Assembly: GCA_948470335.1 (NCBI GenBank)
Contig: CAOKOL010000005.1
Location: 1 to 64,000, forward strand
From: an uncultured Lachnospiraceae bacterium
GTDB taxonomy: Bacteria > Bacillota > Clostridia > Lachnospirales > Lachnospiraceae
Direction: 5' to 3'
Length of the DNA stretch: 64,000 bases
The notes beneath the pieces are model-generated. The model had not been told where the DNA came from, made no database searches, and was given only the letters and a program-made list of their open reading frames with translations. The position numbers and the translations under genes are program-made. Position 1 is the stretch's first letter. Each line of letters starts with the position of its first letter. Positions 8,851 through 18,505 of this stretch are shown piece after piece.

Positions 8851-8871
8851 CTGAATTTTCACCAGGCCTCT

Positions 8872-8944
8872 TTTTGCGGAGCCGTTCCCCGGCATTTTCT
8901 CCGGGGTTTTCTCCGCTTCGCACCGCCTTTTCCGCGGCGGTATA
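8872..8944. other. Two hairpins between the M18 peptidase and the GT2 promoter
   Basis: CCCCGG/CCGGGG (inside CGGAG/CTCCG arms) and ACCGCC/GGCGGT form two GC-rich stems downstream of the peptidase. Neither has a T-run on the minus strand. They may end or stabilise the peptidase transcript. Confidence 0.4.
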
Positions 8945-8996
8945 TGTATCGTTCCTCTTTGCTTTCTACTGTGTTTTGACAGGCTTTTTGACCCCG

Positions 8997-10472
8997 TCAG
9001 GCTTTCTGATAAAAGGCGGAATACGCTTTAAGCGCCTCATACAGATCGGCCTTGCTGGTCACTTCCCAGGGCGCATGCATGCTCAGAACCGGCACGCCGC
9101 AGTCCACTGATTCCATTCCATATTCTGCCAGTATGTAAGAGATGGTTCCGCCGCCGCCGTGATCCACCTTGCCGTATTCCGCTGACTGGTAAATGACATT
9201 GCCGCTGTCAAACGCGGACATTACCGCCGCCAGATATTCCGCATTGGCGTCATTGGCCCCATACTTTCCCCTGGAACCGGAATATTTATTAAAGGTAATG
9301 CCTTTTCCCAGAAAAGCGGCGTTGTTTTTGTCAAATTCCGACGCAAAAGTCGGGTCAAAGGCGGAGCTGACGTCAGCGGAAAGGAACCGGGAATGGCTCA
9401 GACACCGTCTCAGCGCCAGCTCCGAATACTGTCCGCTGCGGTCCATCAGCTCTGCCACCGCATTTTCAAAAAACCGGGACTGCATGCCGGTGGCGCCCAC
9501 ACTTCCGATTTCTTCCTTGTCCACCAGCAGGCAGACGCAGGTTCTGTCGGGCGTCTTCATCCCGCATAAAGCCCGGTAGGCCGGGTAAGAGCAGACCCTG
9601 TCATCCTGGCCGTACCCCATCACCATGCTGCCGTCCAGACCGTAGTCCCTGGCCCGTCCGGCAGGCACCGCCTCCAGCTCCGCCGCCATCAGGTCTTCTT
9701 CGTCAATTCCATATTTTTCTTTTAAGATATCTAAAATTAAAGCCCGCACCGGATGTTTCTTTCTGGCTTTTCTTTTTTCCGCCGCTTCCTCCGCGGCTTT
9801 TTTTGCTTCTTCACTGTCACACAGGGCTGTTTCCGTTTCCTCTGCCTCATCCCCTTCGCAGTCCCGAACCGGGCGGCTGCCGATCATCAGATCCAGTTCT
9901 TCGCCTTCGATCACCACGTTTGCTTTTTTCATCATCTGATTCTGGGCGATATGGGGCAGCAGGTCGGTTACGCCAAAGACCGGCTCCTCCTCCCGCTCTC
10001 CGATGCACACGTGAATCACGCTGCCGTCCCGCTTCGCCACCGTGCCATGAAGGGCCAGGGGCAGAGCCACCCACTGATATTTTTTGATGCCGCCGTAATA
10101 GTGGGTGTCCAGATAAGCCAGTCCCGCCTCCTCATAGAGCGGGTTCTGTTTCAGGTCCAGACGGGGGGAGTCGATATGGGCGCCTATGATTTTCAGCCCA
10201 TCTTCCATGGGACGCTCTCCCAGAACGGCCAGAAAGAGACTTTTTCCCATATTGGAATAATATACCCGGTCTCCCGCTTTCAGTGACCGGTTCTCCCGGA
10301 TGGCCTGTGCCAGATCAATAAAGCCTTCCTTCCCGGCTTCCTTTGCCAAATAGGAGACGCACTCCCGCTCTGTTTTTCCGTTATTCAAAAATTCCTTGTA
10401 GGACGCCGCCAGCTGCTCCAGCTTTGAGAGATCGGCGTCATCATAAGTATTCCACGCATTTTTCCCGTTCAT
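8997..10472 (-). CDS. M18 family zinc aminopeptidase
   Basis: Cytosolic aminopeptidase of the M18 (aminopeptidase I) family, which trims N-terminal residues from peptides. Of 491 residues, GAHIDSPRLDLKQNP (His99, Asp101) supplies the first metal ligands, LVDKEEIGS the catalytic glutamates and SMHAPWEV near the C-terminus the last histidine. It carries a charged insertion (about 205-245) with a Glu/Ala/Lys-rich helix that is not an obvious part of the fold. AGGAG lies upstream of the ATG. The gene is preceded by a tandem palindromic repeat (10505-10709) that separates it from addA, so its leader may include the end of that repeat. Confidence 0.93.
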   Translation of the reverse strand: MNGKNAWNTYDDADLSKLEQLAASYKEFLNNGKTERECVSYLAKEAGKEGFIDLAQAIRENRSLKAGDRVYYSNMGKSLFLAVLGERPMEDGLKIIGAHIDSPRLDLKQNPLYEEAGLAYLDTHYYGGIKKYQWVALPLALHGTVAKRDGSVIHVCIGEREEEPVFGVTDLLPHIAQNQMMKKANVVIEGEELDLMIGSRPVRDCEGDEAEETETALCDSEEAKKAAEEAAEKRKARKKHPVRALILDILKEKYGIDEEDLMAAELEAVPAGRARDYGLDGSMVMGYGQDDRVCSYPAYRALCGMKTPDRTCVCLLVDKEEIGSVGATGMQSRFFENAVAELMDRSGQYSELALRRCLSHSRFLSADVSSAFDPTFASEFDKNNAAFLGKGITFNKYSGSRGKYGANDANAEYLAAVMSAFDSGNVIYQSAEYGKVDHGGGGTISYILAEYGMESVDCGVPVLSMHAPWEVTSKADLYEALKAYSAFYQKA

Positions 10473-10504
10473 GTATTCATCTCCTAATTTAGTTCCGCTT
10501 TTAA

Positions 10505-10606
10505 TTTAGTCCCGCTACAGTCCTCCCAGGCCCCCTGATCCTGGAAGAATTTCCGGCCGCACCCGCGTCCGTAAATCCTTCCGGGCCTGTACGGACTTTC
10601 GCTGTT
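10505..10606 (-). repeat. Palindromic intergenic repeat, copy 1 of a tandem pair
   Basis: One 102-bp unit, directly repeated at 10607-10709. Each unit is itself a long imperfect palindrome: the arm at 10540-10560 (CCTGGAAGAATTTCC...) pairs with 10565-10585 over about 21 positions with few mismatches, around a 4-nt loop. It lies 5' of the M18 peptidase start and 3' of addA. A related copy is at 62372-62463 and a shortened one at 27750-27793. It could be a MITE-like or REP-like element or a structured leader. Confidence 0.8.
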
Positions 10607-10709
10607 TTTAGTCCCGCTACAGTCCTCCCAGGCCCCCTGATCCTGGAAGAATTTCCGGCCGCACCCGCGTCCGTAAATCCTTCCGGGGCCTGTACGGACT
10701 TTCGCTGTT
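10607..10709 (-). repeat. Palindromic intergenic repeat, copy 2 of a tandem pair
   Basis: Second unit, almost identical to copy 1 apart from one extra G in the right arm (CCGGGG for CCGGG). The near-identity shows recent duplication or ongoing homogenisation. A reading frame of 99 codons crosses both copies but merely translates the repeat and is not taken as a gene. Confidence 0.8.
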
Positions 10710-10719
10710 TTGAGTTCCG

Positions 10720-13700
10720 CTATAAAATCGTTTTCATATCCAGCGCAATCTCTTTCTCCAGTCCGAAGGAGTAGATCACGCATTCCTTCACCGGCATCTG
10801 TTCCGCCTGTTCCAGTGCCATCTTATAATAATACAATTGTTTTCCATATCGGTCAATCAGGTTTTTTTCTGCCTCTACCCGGTCTGTCTTGTAATCCACA
10901 ATCACGATCTGTCCGTTTTCCACGAACCAGGCGTCCACGATCCCCTGTACCACCACCAGCTCGTCACTGTCCCACTCCGGGCGCAGAAGCCTGGCCGGCA
11001 CGCCCATAATGAACTGGCGTTCTCTGTACAGACAGCCGGCTTCCTGGGCCTTTGCCAGACGCCGGCCCAGAGCGGAGGATAAAAGCCCGTTCCATTTCCG
11101 CGCAGAAATCCGCCGGCTTTCTTCCGTGGACAGAACGCCCCGCTCCACCAGGGAAGACAGGCAGGCCTTCACGCCTTTCACACCGCCGGTTCCGGCAAAA
11201 TCCATATGTTCCGCCACCCGATGGTAAAGGGTGCCAAGCGCCGTTCCCGTCCTGGCCCGCCGCTCCTGCATATAGCCGGGCAGGGCTTCTTCCGGGGGCG
11301 TATAGGACTGCTTTGGGGGCCGGGCCGTGTCCGGAGAACATTCTTCCCCGATTTCTTCTCTCTCACCCGATTCGGGAAAAAGCAGAATTCCTTCATTCTC
11401 CTGCCTTTCTTTCAGTTCGGAAACCGACAGCTTACTGTAAACTTCCGTCTCGTTTCTGCCCGGATAGCAGAACGTCAGCCGCCGCCGCAGTTTTTCTTCC
11501 ACTTCCCCGGCTTCTTCCGACGGCTCCCTCTCCTGCAGGGAGTACACTGTTTTTTTCTCTGTCTGTTCTTTTGACAGACGCAGGATTTCCTGGCCGATCA
11601 CCCTGGATACGTTTTCACAGAAGATACGGATGCCCGTATCCGTCCCCCTCTTTTCTCCCATCAGAAACCAGTCCAGATAAGAGCCTGCCTGGGAAAGCGC
11701 GGAGACAGGCAAAAGGCGGCGTTCCCATCCCTTTAAGCCCTCCCACTTTTTCAGCTTTGATTCCATATGATTGTCCCCGGCGGTCACAATCAGTTTCTCC
11801 TTCGCCCTGGTCATGGCCACATAGAGAATCCGCAGCTCCTCTCCCTGCTGCTCCAGCACCAGTTGTCTTTGCAGCACCTTTTTCATCAGCACCGGAATTT
11901 TCAGCCGCAGTTTCAGATCAATCAGATCTGCCACCGCCCCGTACTGCGGATGAAGCAGGATTTTCTCCCGGCTGTCCTGAAAGTTAAACCGTTTCCCGGC
12001 TCCCGCCAGGATCACCACCGGATATTCCAGCCCCTTGCTTTTATGAATCGTGGTAATTTTCACAATGTCATCCTGCTGGCTGAACACGGAGGCCGCACCG
12101 AAATCCACCTCGTATTTCTGCAGATGCTCAATATAGCGGACAAACTGGAACAGTCCGTGGTAACTGGTTTTCTCAAAATTCACGGCATAGGATACCAGCA
12201 TGTCCAGATTGGCCTTTCTGGCATCTCCGCCCGGCATGGTGGCGGCAAAATCTCCGTAGCCGCTGTCCTCCAGCACATATTGCAGCAACTGATGAACGTT
12301 CATATAAAAAGCACGTTCCCGGTATCGGGTCAGTCTGCGCAGGAATCCGGAGACCTTTTTTCTTAATTCATCTGCCGATTCATCATCGGACTTTACTGTC
12401 TTATCCTTTTTAAGCGATTTGGTTTCCACTCTCTCAAAAGGCTCCCTGTCCGCCTCTTTGGAATACAGGACTCCCTGTTCGTCCAATCCCCCGCCTTTCT
12501 GCGCTCCATATGCTTTCAGATTTTCATACAGGCCCGGATTTTCCTTTTTCTTCTTTTTATTCTCCCCCACCAGCGCCGCCATCTCCTGCTGGGTAAAACC
12601 CCCTATGGGACTCATCAGCACCGCCGCCAGCGGGATGTCCTGTCTGGGATTGTCTATGATTTTCAGCAGGTTCAGCACGGTCTGAACCTCCGGCGCGGAA
12701 AAATATCCGGTGGAGGATTCGGTGTAGGCGGGTATTCCCGCATCCTCCAGACAGGCGGTCATGGTCTGTGCCCACCCCGCCATACTGCGCAGAAGAACCA
12801 CGATATCTCTGTAGCAGACCGGCCGGTACTGACCGGTATCGCTGTCCACAATTTTCATCCCATGCTTCGGATCTGTCAGCTCTCTGATCCGTGCGGCCAC
12901 GACTCTGGCCTCCAGCTCCCGGACATGATATTCCTCATCCGTAAGATCCGGATAATCCGCCTGCTGCCCGTCGATCAGCCAAAGCTCTGTCTCAAAGGCC
13001 GGCTGCTCTTTTGCAGCTTCCCCCTCTCCCTTATTTTCCGCCTCCGGCTCCGGATAGGAAGCCGCCGCATACAGCGCCGCCGCATCGTCGTAGATCACGT
13101 CCCCCAGTTCTTCTCCCATAATCTGGTAAAATAACTGATTGGCACTGTTCAGCACCTGCGCCCTGCTGCGGAAATTTGCATGGAGGTCGATTTTCAGATT
13201 TTCGCCCTGCTGTTCGTTTCCGGACAGATCCGCCGGCCGGTATGCCCGGTATTTTCCGATAAACAGCTCCGGTCTGGCTTTTCTGAAACTGTAGATGCTT
13301 TGCTTTACATCCCCCACCATAAACTGATTGGGCTGTCCTTCTTCCTCCCTGGAAATGCTGTTCAGAATATACTCCTGTAACAGGCTGCTGTCCTGATACT
13401 CGTCGATCATAATCTCCTGAAAGTATGCGGAAAGCTCCTTTGCCGCCTCCCTGCGCATCGTCCGCCCGTCCTCTCTCGCAATCAGAATGTCCAGCGCGCA
13501 GTGCTCCAGGTCGTTAAAATCCAGAATATTTTTCTCCGCCTTTGCCCGGGCAAACCGCCGGGCATACTCCCTGACCAGCTCCACCAGCGTCTCCACCGGC
13601 CTTTTCAGCTTCGCCAGCGTCTCCCGGATTTCCTCCGGCGGCTGGATAAAATACTGTTTTTTCAGATCCTGCAGAGCTTTTTTGCCCTGATCCCGCAGAC

Positions 13701-14604
13701 CTGCCGCCAGCGCCTTTTTTTCCTCGCTGACAGACGCATCCTTTTTGGCGGAACGGCGGACGAATTTCATCTGATCCAGTATCCGGAACACTTCTTCAAA
13801 CCCTTCCGCCTCCAGCAGTTCCTCCACAATGTTTAAATCACTGTGAAACATTTCCTCATACATATAGGGACCGTCCGGCTCCAGACTCAGGGAAAGCCCC
13901 TTGTTCAGAAGCTGCTCCACCTCCCCGGCCAGCCGCTTCACATCCCGGAGAATGCACTGTACCCAGGGCAGGCTGCCGATCTCCTTTTCCGGCGGCAGCG
14001 CCAGTTCCTCCACGCACCGGTCCAGCCAGATCTGAGGCCAGGGGTCGCTGTGGGAAAATTCATACAGACGTCCGATATAGTCCTCAATCTCCTGATCCCC
14101 TCTGGCGCCGCCGTAACACTCCACGAAGTTTAAAAAATCCTCGCCGGCCTCCTGATACTTTTCTTCCAGAAGGGCCTGCATCACATCCGCCTTTAACAGC
14201 GCCAGCTCTCCCTGATCCCCGATTCTGAAATCCGGGTCCATATCCAGACTGTGGCAGTAATTGCGCACCACATACGCGCAGAAGCTGTCGATAGTCATAA
14301 TAAAGCTGTGGGGAAGCAGCGCCGCCTGCCGTTTTAGCTGCCCCATGGCCCTGTCGTCTGCTTCGTCGATTTTTTCCTCAATTCCCTTCTGTATCCGTTC
14401 CCGCATCTCCGAGGCCGCCGCCCGGGTAAACGTAACGATCAGAATCCGGTCCAGATCCACCGGATCTTTTTCTCTTGTCACCATCCGGATCACCCGTTCT
14501 ACCAGCACGGCCGTCTTTCCGCTTCCGGCCGCCGCCGCCACCAGAAGGTTGCGGCCATGGATATCAATGGCCGCCTGCTGCTCACTCGTCCATTTCCGGC
14601 TCAT
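10720..14604 (-). CDS. addA: ATP-dependent helicase/nuclease subunit A
   Basis: AddA is the UvrD-type helicase and 3'-strand nuclease of the AddAB complex, which resects double-strand breaks for RecA. The 1294 residues are typical. The start WTSEQQAAID and Walker A AAGSGKT (GSGKT 27-31) open the helicase; MIDEYQDSS, VGDVKQSIYSFR and ILYVAMTRAKEKL are conserved helicase motifs. A RecB-type nuclease domain closes the protein with IVDYKTDRVE (about 1234). A GAGG site precedes the ATG. The gene overlaps the end of addB by 23 bp, so the two subunits are translationally coupled and made together. Confidence 0.97.
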   Translation of the reverse strand: MSRKWTSEQQAAIDIHGRNLLVAAAAGSGKTAVLVERVIRMVTREKDPVDLDRILIVTFTRAAASEMRERIQKGIEEKIDEADDRAMGQLKRQAALLPHSFIMTIDSFCAYVVRNYCHSLDMDPDFRIGDQGELALLKADVMQALLEEKYQEAGEDFLNFVECYGGARGDQEIEDYIGRLYEFSHSDPWPQIWLDRCVEELALPPEKEIGSLPWVQCILRDVKRLAGEVEQLLNKGLSLSLEPDGPYMYEEMFHSDLNIVEELLEAEGFEEVFRILDQMKFVRRSAKKDASVSEEKKALAAGLRDQGKKALQDLKKQYFIQPPEEIRETLAKLKRPVETLVELVREYARRFARAKAEKNILDFNDLEHCALDILIAREDGRTMRREAAKELSAYFQEIMIDEYQDSSLLQEYILNSISREEEGQPNQFMVGDVKQSIYSFRKARPELFIGKYRAYRPADLSGNEQQGENLKIDLHANFRSRAQVLNSANQLFYQIMGEELGDVIYDDAAALYAAASYPEPEAENKGEGEAAKEQPAFETELWLIDGQQADYPDLTDEEYHVRELEARVVAARIRELTDPKHGMKIVDSDTGQYRPVCYRDIVVLLRSMAGWAQTMTACLEDAGIPAYTESSTGYFSAPEVQTVLNLLKIIDNPRQDIPLAAVLMSPIGGFTQQEMAALVGENKKKKKENPGLYENLKAYGAQKGGGLDEQGVLYSKEADREPFERVETKSLKKDKTVKSDDESADELRKKVSGFLRRLTRYRERAFYMNVHQLLQYVLEDSGYGDFAATMPGGDARKANLDMLVSYAVNFEKTSYHGLFQFVRYIEHLQKYEVDFGAASVFSQQDDIVKITTIHKSKGLEYPVVILAGAGKRFNFQDSREKILLHPQYGAVADLIDLKLRLKIPVLMKKVLQRQLVLEQQGEELRILYVAMTRAKEKLIVTAGDNHMESKLKKWEGLKGWERRLLPVSALSQAGSYLDWFLMGEKRGTDTGIRIFCENVSRVIGQEILRLSKEQTEKKTVYSLQEREPSEEAGEVEEKLRRRLTFCYPGRNETEVYSKLSVSELKERQENEGILLFPESGEREEIGEECSPDTARPPKQSYTPPEEALPGYMQERRARTGTALGTLYHRVAEHMDFAGTGGVKGVKACLSSLVERGVLSTEESRRISARKWNGLLSSALGRRLAKAQEAGCLYRERQFIMGVPARLLRPEWDSDELVVVQGIVDAWFVENGQIVIVDYKTDRVEAEKNLIDRYGKQLYYYKMALEQAEQMPVKECVIYSFGLEKEIALDMKTIL

Positions 14605-17600
14605 TCTGATCCTCCTCTTCTTCCAGCAGCCCCCAGATTTCCTCCGGTTTCCACTCTTTCAGCCTGCGGTAACGATAGCCCGGCACCTTCGGGTCAAATC
14701 CGCACGCCGACCGGAACTGACAGTAATCACAGGCCGTTCTCTGTCCTTTCTTATAAGGAAAGGGCTCTGTCCGGCCCTCGGCGATCTCACTTCCCAGCCG
14801 GGCCGCCCGGCGCATCACGGCCGCCTGCAAAATCTGAAACTGCCGCTGGGATGCCGGCTGTACCTTCTTTGGCAGTTCATTGACCGCCGGATACATCAGC
14901 CCGTTCATCTGCAGCTGCTCCAGCATCCGGCTTCTGACCTCTGTCTCGTCCATCTCCCCCGTTTTCTCCACCACCGGGTCCTTAATGTTATAATACAGCA
15001 CGCCCCCCGGCAGAACCTCTTTGTCCGGATGCTGCTTTCTCACCGTCTCCAGCGCGGCATCCATATAAAAAATCAACTGAATCTGCAGCCCGTAATAAGC
15101 CGAGGTCAGATCCAGCGCCATGCTGCCGGATTTATAATCAATAATGTTAATATAAATCTTATCTTCTTCCTGCTTTAAATCCACCCTGTCGATCTTCCCG
15201 TTCAGATACATGGTCTCGCCGCTGCCAAGAGGTACCCTGAGACTGTCCGTATCCGCCGCCCGGAATTCCACCTCGAACCCGGCCGGCACAAAGCCGCTCC
15301 GTTTTATCTGTTCACCCAGCGCCCACACGGTCCGGTCCGTAATCCGGAAGATCCGCCGCACCATGTAGGCATTTCTGGCGCTGCTTTTCAGAATGGCGCT
15401 TCCATACTGCTCCGTCACTTCTTCCACACAGATGCCGGTCAGCTCCTTCCGCTCCTCCTCCGTCATTGTCTCAAAATCCATCTGCCGTTCCTTCATCTTC
15501 CTGAAAAACAGCTCGATGGCCCGGTGAAACACTGTCCCCAGATCCACCATGGCAAAGGTGAATTCCTTCCGTTCCTTAAGCTCCAGGCCATAGGCCAGAA
15601 ACTGGGCGCAGGCACAGGCCGCCTGCTGCTCCAGCCTGGTGACGCCGGCGCCGATCACCTCACCGTACAACGCTTTCGCCGCCGCCGCGCCGATCCCCCC
15701 CTCATAGTGATGATAATAAGCCGCTTCCAGCATGGCCGCGGCACGCTCATGGTATTCCGGTTCCTCAAGAAGAATACGGTTCACGGCTGTCCACACCGGA
15801 TCGCCGGCATACTTCCGCTGATTTTTCAGTCCTCCGGAATAATAGGAAAAGGCCATATTGGCCGATAAAATCCGGTCCTCCTGCCTGCCGTAATCAATGA
15901 CCCGGAGGCCTGGAAACAGCCGGAACAGCTCATGAAAAATCACCGAGGGTTTGATGGCCTTTCCCGACGCATCGGTTTTGGCATAGGACATAAACAGCTT
16001 TTCCGAGGCTCTGGTCAGCGCCAGATACAGGTAAAACTTCTGGATAAAGCCGTTTTCCCTGGCCGTCGGCGCAAGCTCCATCCGATATTCTTTCAGAATC
16101 TCTCTGTCATAATCGGAAAACAGGCCGCCCGAATCAGACGCCTTCGGAACGGAGCCTTCGTTGATCCCCAGCAGAAACAGCGCTTTCACGCCATCCAGAC
16201 GGGTTCTTTCCAGATCTCCCGCCACCAGCCGGTCCAGACAGGCCGGAATCACGCCTACCCGGATTTCCGCCAGGCCGCTGTCCAGAATCTGGGCAAACTC
16301 CCGCAGTGTCAGGGTTTCCTCTCCCAGCAGGCTGACAATCTCGTCGAACACATTCATAATCAGACCGTAGGCCTGCTCATATTCTTTTTTCAGAACCGGC
16401 TCATCAATTTCCTCAAACTGACGGCAGATTTCCTCCATTTTCTCATAAATCCGCTGGGAGAGCAAAAATTCGGTGAGGGCGGTGACATATCCGGTTACAT
16501 TCTGTTCCGCCTCCCTGATTCTCCGCCACAGTTCCAGCAGCGGCGCCGCCGCCTGTGTACGAATCTCGTTGATTTCTTCCGGATTCCCCAGCGCCGCTTT
16601 GGGATTCTCCTTCTCCCAGGTTTTCTCCCACTGGCTTCTGCCCCGGATGCCGAAAGCGATTACATAATTTTCCAGCAAATCAATCTTTTCCCGGTCCAGG
16701 CTGACCAGTCCGCATTTTAAGTGGCGGAACATGGGTTCATAGGCAAAGTCTTTCTCCAGAACCTCCAGGCCGCTGCGGATAAACTCCGTCAGCGGATTGT
16801 CCAGAAGCCCTTTTTTCCGGTCGATAAAGCAGGGCATCCCCTCCATGGCAAAGCGCCGCTTAATCAGCGGGCCGTAGTCTTCCATATTTCCCGTGAGAAC
16901 GGCGATTTCCCGGTAGCGCAGCCCTTCTTCCTGCACAAGCCGGAGAATCTCCCCCGCAGCCATGGCCACTTCTTCCTCCGGATTCTGACAGGCCGTCACG
17001 GAAATCGGAAGATCGTCCAAAGGCTGTGTCAGGGAACGTGCCTGGGCATACCGCCCGTAACGGGCCTCCAGAAATCCAAGGGCAGGTACTTCACGGAAAC
17101 GGGGCAGAATCTCAGGCGAAAGCACCAGCTCCTTTTCCGTCCGCACCCCCTTTTGCTCCGCCAGATTTTTCAGCGTATCGGCGGTTTTATGGCTGAGATA
17201 AAACAGCTCGTGGGACGCGGTTTTTTTCTGCTTCCATTCTTCGGGACTGATGGTCACGGTTACAAACATCCGCTCCACACAGCCCATCAGAATCGCCAGA
17301 AGCTGATACTGAATCGGCGTAAAGCCGGTAAAACCGTCCAGGGCAATCACGCTGTTTTTTAACAGACGGGACCTCTTTGCCATCCCGCAGAGCCGGATCA
17401 GCACTTCCTCGGCCGTGATGGCGTCGGCCCCCAGCTTCCCCGCAAAGCCCTCGCAGGCCACCATCAGATCCTCCAGCTTATATTTCAGCAGCGGCCGGCC
17501 GGAAAGCTGCCGGGAAACCATTTCAAGCTGCTCCAGTCCTACGCCGTACTGATAAAATTCCGACAACATGGATTTCAACTGGGTGATAAATCCGGTTTTT

Positions 17601-17941
17601 TTCAGATTTTTGCGGAACAGATGAAACTCCTGCTCCCGCTCCTGGGCTACTTTACGCAGAATCATACTCTTTCCCATATCATCCAGCAGCGTATAATTCC
17701 GAAATCCCAGTTCTTCAAACACCCGGTAGGCCAGCCGCTCAAAGCTGACGATATCAAGGCTTGCCGTGCTGTGCCTGGGATGCATCACGGCGACGGTCTT
17801 CTGGGTCTGCATCGTAAACTGCTCCGGCACCAGAAGAAAATGCTTCTTCCCCGGTTCCTCCATGGAATGCCGGATCATATACTGATATAAATAATGAGAC
17901 TTCCCGCTCCCGGCGCTGCCGAGAATAAGCTGTAGCGACAT
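14582..17941 (-). CDS. addB: ATP-dependent helicase/nuclease subunit B
   Basis: AddB partners AddA, carries the 5'-strand nuclease and recognises Chi-like sites through an inactivated helicase. The 1119-residue protein starts with LILGSAGSGKS (Walker A, 8-15). Its C-terminal nuclease domain holds IIDYKSG and the iron-sulfur cysteines: one near residue 774 (CACAQFLAYG) and the cluster ACDYCQFRSACGF at about 1067-1080. GGAGG precedes the start. It is first in the addB-addA operon and divergent from the small membrane protein at 18006, with 64 bp for both promoters. Confidence 0.96.
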   Translation of the reverse strand: MSLQLILGSAGSGKSHYLYQYMIRHSMEEPGKKHFLLVPEQFTMQTQKTVAVMHPRHSTASLDIVSFERLAYRVFEELGFRNYTLLDDMGKSMILRKVAQEREQEFHLFRKNLKKTGFITQLKSMLSEFYQYGVGLEQLEMVSRQLSGRPLLKYKLEDLMVACEGFAGKLGADAITAEEVLIRLCGMAKRSRLLKNSVIALDGFTGFTPIQYQLLAILMGCVERMFVTVTISPEEWKQKKTASHELFYLSHKTADTLKNLAEQKGVRTEKELVLSPEILPRFREVPALGFLEARYGRYAQARSLTQPLDDLPISVTACQNPEEEVAMAAGEILRLVQEEGLRYREIAVLTGNMEDYGPLIKRRFAMEGMPCFIDRKKGLLDNPLTEFIRSGLEVLEKDFAYEPMFRHLKCGLVSLDREKIDLLENYVIAFGIRGRSQWEKTWEKENPKAALGNPEEINEIRTQAAAPLLELWRRIREAEQNVTGYVTALTEFLLSQRIYEKMEEICRQFEEIDEPVLKKEYEQAYGLIMNVFDEIVSLLGEETLTLREFAQILDSGLAEIRVGVIPACLDRLVAGDLERTRLDGVKALFLLGINEGSVPKASDSGGLFSDYDREILKEYRMELAPTARENGFIQKFYLYLALTRASEKLFMSYAKTDASGKAIKPSVIFHELFRLFPGLRVIDYGRQEDRILSANMAFSYYSGGLKNQRKYAGDPVWTAVNRILLEEPEYHERAAAMLEAAYYHHYEGGIGAAAAKALYGEVIGAGVTRLEQQAACACAQFLAYGLELKERKEFTFAMVDLGTVFHRAIELFFRKMKERQMDFETMTEEERKELTGICVEEVTEQYGSAILKSSARNAYMVRRIFRITDRTVWALGEQIKRSGFVPAGFEVEFRAADTDSLRVPLGSGETMYLNGKIDRVDLKQEEDKIYINIIDYKSGSMALDLTSAYYGLQIQLIFYMDAALETVRKQHPDKEVLPGGVLYYNIKDPVVEKTGEMDETEVRSRMLEQLQMNGLMYPAVNELPKKVQPASQRQFQILQAAVMRRAARLGSEIAEGRTEPFPYKKGQRTACDYCQFRSACGFDPKVPGYRYRRLKEWKPEEIWGLLEEEEDQNEPEMDE

Positions 17942-18005
17942 ATATGACTTTCCCTCCGCATATAATGATAAAAAAGTGACGAGTAATATTTTTTATGGAG
18001 GATTT

Positions 18006-18443
18006 ATGAGTTCTCAGACAAAAATTTTTGTGCTCCGGATGAAGGAGCTGATTTACACGTTTATATTTATCGGCCTGGGTCTTTTGCTGCTGATCCTGTT
18101 TCTGTTCATGTTTTCCGGCAATAAAAAGAAGGCCCCGCAGGCCTCAGAATCCGCGTCCTACATACCCGGCGTCTACAGCGCCTCCGTCGTGCTAAACGGC
18201 ACCCCTGTGGATGTCACCGTGACCGTGGATGCCGACCGGATCAACGGAATCCAGTTCGTCCAGTTAGACGAGGCAATCAGCGCCATGTATCCGCTGATGG
18301 AACCGGCTCTGGAAGACCTGACCGATCAGATCATGGCCTCCCAATCCCTAAATGACATCGTGATCTCCGACCAGATGAAATATACCCAGACCATGCTGGT
18401 CCAGGCCATCCAGACGGCCCTTCAGAAGGCGGCGGCCCGGTGA
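18006..18443 (+). CDS. Small single-pass membrane protein of unknown function
   Basis: One of only three likely plus-strand genes here. The 145-residue protein has one strong membrane segment (about 12-37, ending FSGNKKK) and an exported or cytoplasmic domain of about 105 residues that starts IPGVYSASVVLNGTPVDVTVTVD. That segment, with the DADRINGI turn, recalls FMN-binding-like or DUF repeats in which G.Y.a.v...g.p..V occurs, but the flavin attachment threonine context is not evident. The ATG at 18006 is preceded by GGAGG; an upstream GTG (17976) lacks a site. It is divergent from addB. I do not recognise the family. Confidence 0.7.
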   Translation: MSSQTKIFVLRMKELIYTFIFIGLGLLLLILFLFMFSGNKKKAPQASESASYIPGVYSASVVLNGTPVDVTVTVDADRINGIQFVQLDEAISAMYPLMEPALEDLTDQIMASQSLNDIVISDQMKYTQTMLVQAIQTALQKAAAR

Positions 18444-18505
18444 GACACACCGCCGCCCGCCTTTATATAAGCGGCTCAGACATCCTGCATGCGGGATTTC
18501 GGATT

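Noticed and set aside
8872..8944. Hairpins as intrinsic terminator of the M18 peptidase
   Set aside because: The T-runs are on the plus strand, not downstream on the minus strand.
10484..10783. 99-codon frame across the tandem repeats
   Set aside because: It only translates the repeat units, has no ribosome site and its protein repeats follow the DNA period.
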